A stretch of DNA of 33,976 nucleotides, from positions 1 to 33,976 of the forward strand of contig JACTMI010000030.1 of NCBI GenBank assembly GCA_014584695.1, read 5' to 3'. Position numbers and translations under genes: made by a program. A model generated the notes under the pieces. It had not been told where the DNA came from, did not search any database, and worked only from the letters and a program-made list of their open reading frames with translations. Below, in pieces: positions 30,490 to 33,976 of the stretch; positions within the stretch are counted from its first letter, which is position 1, and each line of letters starts with the position of its first letter. Source of the stretch: Acidobacteriota bacterium (lineage in GTDB: Bacteria > Acidobacteriota > Thermoanaerobaculia > Multivoradales > JAGPDF01).

Positions 30490-30977
30490 GGCAAGTTGAG
30501 CAGCCCAGCCGGCCGGTTCAAGCCGGCTATCTCTTCCTGGCCCTAGCGCGGAATCTCGTACAGCACGAAGTCGCTGTTCGCTGGGCTGACACGATGATCG
30601 TCGAATTGGAGCACCCGGAGTCTCTACTGCTGGAGCTTTCGACGAGCGGGAGGCGAGATGAGATTCTTCGAATACTCCGCGCCTTGGCCGGTGGCTCGAT
30701 CCCTCCCGATGCTGTGAAACTGGCCGCTGCGAAGATCGGTCAGCAGCTCGAGGGGGGTGAACTCTCGCCACTGGATGCCGCCTGCCACCTTGTGGGTGTG
30801 TACGATCTGGCGGAGGCCCGCGACTCCGCCGAGTACTGGCAGGCGGTGGCGCTCGAAGACGACTTGGAGCCAGGGTCCGTTCGGGACGAGTCGATACTGG
30901 CGGCAGTCAGGGAAGATCTGAAAGCGCTACTCAGGGAGTTCAAGGAGTATGGGGATCATCTGGGGTTTGCCGCATAA
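30486..30977 (+). CDS. Integron cassette 1 protein, unknown function
   Basis: I do not recognise this 163-residue protein. Its ATG lies inside the GTTATGC recombination core and its TAA inside the GCATAAC of its own attC, so the gene fills the cassette completely. The N-terminal third has WADTMIVELEHPESLLLEL, and the rest is acidic and helical with LSPLDAACHLVGVYDLAEA and a charged end (REDLKALLREFKEYGDH). No signal peptide, membrane helix or catalytic motif is seen. No ribosome site is visible before the ATG at 30486; an internal ATG at 30594 is another possible start. Its small, acidic and soluble nature would fit an immunity or antitoxin-like protein, but this is speculation. It is first after the promoter, so it should be the best expressed cassette. 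Confidence 0.75.
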   Translation: MRQVEQPSRPVQAGYLFLALARNLVQHEVAVRWADTMIVELEHPESLLLELSTSGRRDEILRILRALAGGSIPPDAVKLAAAKIGQQLEGGELSPLDAACHLVGVYDLAEARDSAEYWQAVALEDDLEPGSVRDESILAAVREDLKALLREFKEYGDHLGFAA

Positions 30978-31040
30978 CAACTCGCTCCAGCGGACAAGCG
31001 GGCTGTGCCCGCTTGCCGCTGAGCTCATGATTCGTTCGGC
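30972..31040 (+). repeat. attC site of cassette 1
   Basis: R'' is GCATAAC (30972-30978) and R' is GTTCGGC (31034-31040), with crossover after G31034. GCCGCATAAC is the exact complement of the cassette start GTTATGCGGC. L'' GCTCCAGCGG (30984-30993) pairs with L' CCGCTGAGC (31016-31024), leaving one extra C in L'' (the extrahelical base). The centre is a 9-bp stem CAAGCGGGC/GCCCGCTTG with a TGT loop. Confidence 0.95.
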
Positions 31041-31059
31041 GGCTCTGGGTGAATCTGCG

Positions 31060-31524
31060 ATGAAGCAGTCCTCCATGGCTCAGCCCCCCGCAGTTCATCG
31101 GCTCATTGCGGTGCTCTGGGCAGTAGTTGCAGCGGTCGCGCTGGTGATCGAACTCTTGGTCGTCGTCCCAATGCAAGCCGGTGAGCTTGTTTGGGCGTTT
31201 CGAGAGTTTGCCCACGAGATCACCCTTGGTGTCACACTGTCGGTGGTGTATGCGCTCAGTGTCTCCTGTGCCATAGCACGTTCTCGCAGGCCGGTGCTGC
31301 TCGCACCCGTGGCATGGGCAGTCGGTTCTGTCGGCACTTCCGCGGTCATGCTCATGGCTGCAGTGCTACGCGCTGGCCAGTGGCCCGAAGGCAAGGGAGC
31401 CCTACTCTTGCTTGAGTTAGCAGCGTCCGCGGCGCTTCTCGTGGCAGTGCCGGCTCTCTTGAGCGGCGTGGGCCTTGGTATTACAGTCAGAGCGCTTGAG
31501 GGTAAACGTGTGGCCGCTAGCTGA
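31060..31524 (+). CDS. Integron cassette 2 protein, four-helix membrane protein
   Basis: Starting at the ATG at 31060 gives 154 residues (MKQSSMAQPPAVHRL). Four hydrophobic helices are seen, at about residues 14-37, 47-64, 70-94 and 105-130. I do not recognise the family. An earlier in-frame ATG at 31027 lies inside the attC of cassette 1 and would only work in this array order; ATG 31075 is a further option. About 80 bp separate the stop from the attC, a longer gap than in most cassettes here. It is probably an inner-membrane protein. Codon use is less GC-biased than in the chromosome, which fits an acquired cassette. Confidence 0.72.
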   Translation: MKQSSMAQPPAVHRLIAVLWAVVAAVALVIELLVVVPMQAGELVWAFREFAHEITLGVTLSVVYALSVSCAIARSRRPVLLAPVAWAVGSVGTSAVMLMAAVLRAGQWPEGKGALLLLELAASAALLVAVPALLSGVGLGITVRALEGKRVAAS

Positions 31525-31605
31525 AGCCAGAGCGGTAGTCGGCGCAGCCGCAACACACGCGCGGCTCGGCTCGACCTCGCTGTGGCGGTACGGTGGCGCG
31601 AAGCC

Positions 31606-31679
31606 GCCGAACTACACGCTCCACCGGACGCCACCGGTCGCTCCGCTCCCGGTGTCGCCGGTGAGCTCTGGCGTTAGCA
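31606..31679 (+). repeat. attC site of cassette 2
   Basis: R'' is GCCGAAC (31606-31612) and R' is GTTAGCA (31673-31679). AGCCGCCGAAC (31602-31612) is the exact complement of the cassette start GTTCGGCGGCT. L'' GCTCCACCGG (31618-31627) pairs with L' CCGGTGAGC (31658-31666) with one extra C. Confidence 0.95.
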
Positions 31680-31709
31680 ATTTTGGCCTGATCTTTTCTA
31701 AAGATAGCG

Positions 31710-32015
31710 ATGAATAAGCAATTACTGGTCATTAATTCGGGATATGCTGTATTGGCAGCGATTTTCTTAATATTGGCTTCAATGGCATTTCTCCGTGGTG
31801 GCCATCCGCCAGGATATGGAATAGTAAATTTGTTTATTCTCATCATTGTTTATCCGATATCAGTTTATGGTTCTATTGTTGGGCTGAAAACGACGATTGA
31901 TTCTTTATTGGTATCAGCCAAGAGATATTTCATAATGGTTGGTGTGTGTTTAGCCTTTGCTTTGTTTTCTACAACTCTTTTTGTATTCAAATTTGTTTTT
32001 GGCAAGGCAATCTAA
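31710..32015 (+). CDS. Integron cassette 3 protein, small AT-rich membrane protein
   Basis: The protein has 101 residues with three probable membrane helices: residues ~5-28 (LLVINSGYAVLAAIFLILAS), ~37-58 and ~72-95. I do not recognise the family. The DNA is sharply different from everything around it: two 60-base lines in the gene count 25 and 23 G+C, about 40%, and codons such as TTA, ATA and TTT are common. This is strong evidence for origin in a low-GC genome. The stop lies five bases before the attC. No strong ribosome site is seen before the ATG. Confidence 0.78.
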   Translation: MNKQLLVINSGYAVLAAIFLILASMAFLRGGHPPGYGIVNLFILIIVYPISVYGSIVGLKTTIDSLLVSAKRYFIMVGVCLAFALFSTTLFVFKFVFGKAI

Positions 32016-32019
32016 AAAT

Positions 32020-32079
32020 TGCTAACAAGTCGTTCAAGCCGACGGCGCTACGCGCCGCGGCTTAACTCCAGCGTTATAC
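32020..32079 (+). repeat. attC site of cassette 3
   Basis: The site is 60 bp. R'' is TGCTAAC (32020-32026) and R' is GTTATAC (32073-32079). AAAATTGCTAAC is the exact 12-base complement of the cassette start GTTAGCAATTTT. L'' GTTCAAGCCG (32032-32041) pairs with L' CGGCTTAAC (32058-32066) with one extra C. The inner stem is CGGCGC/GCGCCG with a TAC loop. The TTAACTC right half differs from the TGAGCTC right half of attC 1, 2 and 4. Confidence 0.95.
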
Positions 32080-32092
32080 GGCCATGTGAGTG

Positions 32093-32545
32093 ATGAGTAG
32101 AGTCCATGCTGTTCCCGCCCTCATTCGCGAGCTCTATTCGATCGTCGATCGACTTCAATCTCTGTTTCCTGAGCGGAAATTCACACCTGACGGCCATCTC
32201 GTCGGAAGCATCGGGGTCGTTCTGGCCGCTCATCACTACGGCGTCAGGCCGCTGCCCGAGTCAACGCCGGTTCACGACTCCGAAGCAGTTGACGGCCGAA
32301 TGGTGCAGATCAAGTTGACCCAGGCGGGTTCGGTGGGCCTGAGGGCAGAGCCACAGCACCTTCTCGTGCTGCTCCTTTCTCGCGAGGGCACCGTCTCCGA
32401 GGTCTTCAACGGTCCAGGTTCGATCGCTTGGTCGAGCGCGGGCAAGATGCAGAGCAATGGTCAACGGTCAATCTCAGTGAGTCGCCTGCGCAACCTCATG
32501 AACTCCGTTCCTCAAGGGGCTCGGCTTGAGCGGCTGGCCGTATAA
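32093..32545 (+). CDS. Integron cassette 4 protein, DUF6998-like
   Basis: The ATG at 32093 gives 150 residues; a GTG one codon earlier is also possible. The block RKFTPDGHLVGSIG (residues 28-41), then HD at 61-62 and VQIKLTQAG (71-79), and later NGPGSIAW with SRLRNLM, matches a family I know as DUF6998, which is frequent in integron cassettes. The order acidic residue, D62 and Q72-I-K74 looks like a PD-(D/E)XK nuclease core. Where I recall the family having Glu after SIG, this protein has Val42, so it may be inactive. The TAA stop sits inside the attC R'' box. Function is unknown; a nuclease-fold DNA-binding or defence role is an inference. Confidence 0.75.
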   Translation: MSRVHAVPALIRELYSIVDRLQSLFPERKFTPDGHLVGSIGVVLAAHHYGVRPLPESTPVHDSEAVDGRMVQIKLTQAGSVGLRAEPQHLLVLLLSREGTVSEVFNGPGSIAWSSAGKMQSNGQRSISVSRLRNLMNSVPQGARLERLAV

Positions 32546-32639
32546 CCAATCGCTGCACCGGACGCGCCAGTGTGCGCCTCGACCGGCTGCGCCGGTCGGC
32601 CGCTGTGGGGCGCGCCGGTGAGCTCATGATCCGTTAGGC
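32540..32639 (+). repeat. attC site of cassette 4
   Basis: R'' is GTATAAC (32540-32546) and R' is GTTAGGC (32633-32639). GGCCGTATAAC (32536-32546) is the exact complement of the cassette start GTTATACGGCC. L'' GCTGCACCGG (32552-32561) pairs with L' CCGGTGAGC (32615-32623); the extra base here is G rather than C. An inner 8-bp stem CGACCGGC/GCCGGTCG (32580-32598) has a TGC loop. Confidence 0.95.
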
Positions 32640-32661
32640 GCCTCAAATACATTCCTGCCCC

Positions 32662-33546
32662 ATGAGCCTCAAATACGAAAAGCTGTCGCCGATCACGATC
32701 AAGGGTCACTCTTCACTCAATGAGAAGTGGGTCCAAGACAGAATTGCCGACGACCCGCAGATTTTGGGTCTCGGTGACGTGATCCTCAAGGACCGCGAGC
32801 GCAGTCAGCCTCGGGCTGGAAGGTTGGACTTGCTGCTCCAAGATGCTGACGGCAACCGCCGGTACGAGGTCGAAGTGCAGCTTGGCAAGACGGATGAGTC
32901 CCACATTATCCGGACCATCGAGTACTGGGACATCGAGCGCAAGCGGTATCCGCAGTATGAGCACACCGCTGTGATCGTGGCAGAGGAGATCACGAGCCGA
33001 TTCTTGAACGTCATCTCCCTATTCAATGGCACCATCCCACTGATGGCCGTTCAAATGCGGGCGCTGCAACTCGGCAATGCGGTGTCACTTGTCTTCACGA
33101 CCGTCCTGGATCAAGTGATGCTCGGCCTTGTGGACGAGGATGAAGAGGTTCACGAGGTGACAGACCGAGCGTACTGGGAGACCCGGGGTTCCAAGAGCAC
33201 CGTTGGCATGGCCGATGAAGTCCTTGAAATCCTCCGAACGCTGGATCCAACGTTGGAGCTGAAGTTCAACAAGTTCTATGTCGGCCTTGCCAGAATGGGG
33301 CAGCCTGACAACTTTGTTGTTCTCCGACCGAAGAAAAAGGACTTGCGCATCGAGGCCCGCGTAGACAAGGACCCCACAATCGAGCAGAAACTGGAAGCCG
33401 CCGGCCTTGACCTGATGGACTACGACGAACGATCCGGTCGGTACCGCGTTCGCCTGGCCAAGGGCGATGTAAAGAAGCACGCCGAGGTATTGACTGAGCT
33501 GCTCGCCGCAGCGCATTCGAAGGCCACTGGTGGCGGAGGCGCCTAA
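32662..33546 (+). CDS. Integron cassette 5 protein, PD-(D/E)XK nuclease-like
   Basis: The protein is 294 residues. The N-terminal half looks like a restriction-endonuclease-like fold: E21 in LNEKWVQDRIADDPQ, D56 in AGRLDLLLQD, and E69-V-E71-V-Q73 in YEVEVQLG. These would be the metal ligands, with Gln73 in the place of the usual Lys. A conserved-looking block follows (SHIIRTIEYWDIERKRYPQY). The C-terminal third (FNKFYVGLARMGQPDNFVVL and the lysine-rich PKKKDLRIEARV) is reminiscent of DUF5655-type domains, with low certainty. Proteins of this kind are widespread in mobile DNA and are often annotated only as hypothetical. The TAA stop is inside the attC. It could act in defence, but no partner methylase or other module is present in the cassette. 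Confidence 0.8.
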   Translation: MSLKYEKLSPITIKGHSSLNEKWVQDRIADDPQILGLGDVILKDRERSQPRAGRLDLLLQDADGNRRYEVEVQLGKTDESHIIRTIEYWDIERKRYPQYEHTAVIVAEEITSRFLNVISLFNGTIPLMAVQMRALQLGNAVSLVFTTVLDQVMLGLVDEDEEVHEVTDRAYWETRGSKSTVGMADEVLEILRTLDPTLELKFNKFYVGLARMGQPDNFVVLRPKKKDLRIEARVDKDPTIEQKLEAAGLDLMDYDERSGRYRVRLAKGDVKKHAEVLTELLAAAHSKATGGGGA

Positions 33547-33669
33547 CCCCTCGTTCAACCGGACCCGCTACGGCAGGCCACCTTGGCCCGGACTGAGGTA
33601 CGCGGTACATTTTCTCAGTCCGGGCCAAGGCGTCCTGCCTCCGCGGGCCGGTTAACTCGAACGTTAGGC
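33541..33669 (+). repeat. attC site of cassette 5, long type
   Basis: This 129-bp site has R'' GCCTAAC (33541-33547) and R' GTTAGGC (33663-33669). GAGGCGCCTAAC is the exact 12-base complement of the cassette start. L'' GTTCAACCGG (33553-33562) pairs with L' CCGGTTAAC (33648-33656) with one extra C. The centre has a perfect 17-bp stem (33581-33597 with 33614-33630) and an outer GGCAGG/CCTGCC pair, as in long VCR-like sites. Confidence 0.95.
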
Positions 33670-33976
33670 CGCCACATCTCCAGCGGTTTCCTTCCAAGAA
33701 TTTCTCTGTTGTCCGCCGCCTGGCGGCTCGGCAGTCGAATCACCCGTGGTGCAGCGTTTCGCCTTCTCGCGAGGTCGAGCCGGAGGTGGTTCGCGTCCGT
33801 GCCGGTTCTGGCTTTCGGCGGTTGGGCAGCGCTGGTTGCCTGGGAGCGGCAGTTGCTCTACGCTTTTGCTGTGCGGCCTAACACCTATCAGGCCTCCGGG
33901 TGTCAAGGGGTAGAGCTTTCCTGAGGCGAGCTTCGTGGCTTGCCGGTTGTTTTTCGTTGCCGTGGTTCGCTCGTCG
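33664..33976 (+). other. Integron cassette 6, without a convincing gene (runs off the window)
   Basis: The cassette starts at T33664. Its R'' GCCTAAC at 33876-33882 extends to GCGGCCTAAC, the exact complement of the start GTTAGGCCGC. This leaves only ~210 bp for a gene. The plus-strand frame across it has no ATG and runs through the attC; possible starts are TTG 33709 or GTG 33799. The minus-strand frame begins inside the attC. It may be non-coding, carry a promoter or small RNA, or be a gene remnant. L'', L' and R' of its attC are not clear before the window ends. Confidence 0.7.
33876..33976 (+). repeat. Start of the attC site of cassette 6 (incomplete)
   Basis: Only R'' (GCCTAAC, 33876-33882) can be supported. 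The following bases do not show the GTTC or GCTC L'' box seen in the other five sites, and no R' GTT core with a paired L' is found before 33976. The site may be degenerate or long. Confidence 0.55.

Larger units (their letters stand above)
29174..33976 (+). mobile_element. Chromosomal integron, inverted-integrase type, with at least six cassettes
   Basis: The element comprises intI, a cassette promoter and attI region, and cassettes at 30484-31034, 31035-31673, 31674-32073, 32074-32633, 32634-33663 and 33664 to beyond the edge. Integrase and cassette genes are all on the plus strand and attI is 3' of intI, opposite to class 1 integrons. Every cassette boundary is supported by self-complementarity: the first 10-12 bases of the cassette pair with the R'' end of its own attC. 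The array is open to the right. Confidence 0.95.

Noticed and set aside
30949-31059. Upstream extension of the cassette 2 reading frame through attC 1
   Set aside because: It crosses a recombination boundary and the encoded stretch is attC sequence; the start inside the cassette is preferred.
33664-33906. 80-codon minus-strand frame in cassette 6
   Set aside because: It starts within the attC of cassette 6 and ends at the cassette edge, with no motif or ribosome site.
33583-33924. 113-codon plus-strand frame across attC 5 and cassette 6
   Set aside because: It begins with TTG inside the attC hairpin, crosses the cassette boundary and runs through the next R'' box.
30972-33976. Recurring short repeats as a CRISPR array
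   Set aside because: The repeats have unequal spacing of hundreds of bases, differ in sequence and have the R/L box layout of attC sites; they are not CRISPR repeats.

Overview
The window is very G+C-rich bacterial chromosome with tightly packed genes, short intergenic gaps and several GTGA stop/start overlaps. The gene set is that of a Gram-negative, envelope-bearing bacterium: RND and MacA-like efflux parts, an IPTL-CTERM-type surface protein, a homodimeric pyruvate dehydrogenase E1 and RNase E/G. I would guess a high-GC Acidobacteriota (Thermoanaerobaculia-like) or a similar deep Gram-negative lineage. This is inference: there is no rRNA in the window to settle it, and I recognised no tRNA.

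Positions 1 to about 29,000 are ordinary housekeeping and envelope chromosome. From the left: a GCS2-type ligase with two CBS domains, a DEAD-box RNA helicase, a secreted P-domain/DUF11 protein with an IPTL-CTERM-like tail, DNA polymerase IV and a stand-alone NFACT-R (DUF814) protein, all on the minus strand. Then on the plus strand come RNase E/G and aceE, the latter overlapping a small membrane methyltransferase-like gene. A long minus-strand block follows with two export systems. The first is a MacA-like adaptor with two MacB/FtsX-type permeases and no ATPase. The second is a lipoprotein RND adaptor with two different RND pumps in overlapping order. After that come peptide release factor 3, an ACT-like protein, a PaaZ/BoxD-like aldehyde dehydrogenase, a glycine-rich RRM protein (plus strand) and an FkbO/XanB2-like chorismatase (minus strand).

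Positions 29,174 to the window end are a chromosomal integron, the most interesting part. The integron integrase has all six catalytic residues, at spacings identical to those of IntI1, and carries the integron-specific insert. It is read in the SAME direction as the cassettes, and the attachment site lies beyond its 3' end; this is the uncommon inverted-integrase layout. A strong candidate cassette promoter (TTGACA, 16 bp, TAGAAT) sits 41 bp after the integrase stop. Six successive cassettes can be bounded to the base, because the first 10-12 bases of each cassette are the exact reverse complement of the R'' end of its own attC site. Their products are an unknown acidic protein, a four-helix membrane protein, a strikingly AT-rich small membrane protein, a DUF6998-like protein with a PD-(D/E)XK-like core, a larger PD-(D/E)XK-like protein, and a last cassette with no convincing gene. 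Five attC sites are complete and fold as imperfect hairpins with one extrahelical base in L''. A possible seventh, promoter-carrying mini-cassette lies between intI and cassette 1.

The integron probably expresses its cassettes from the promoter in the attI region. The mixture of attC types and base composition suggests that the cassettes were collected from different sources. The array continues past the right edge.
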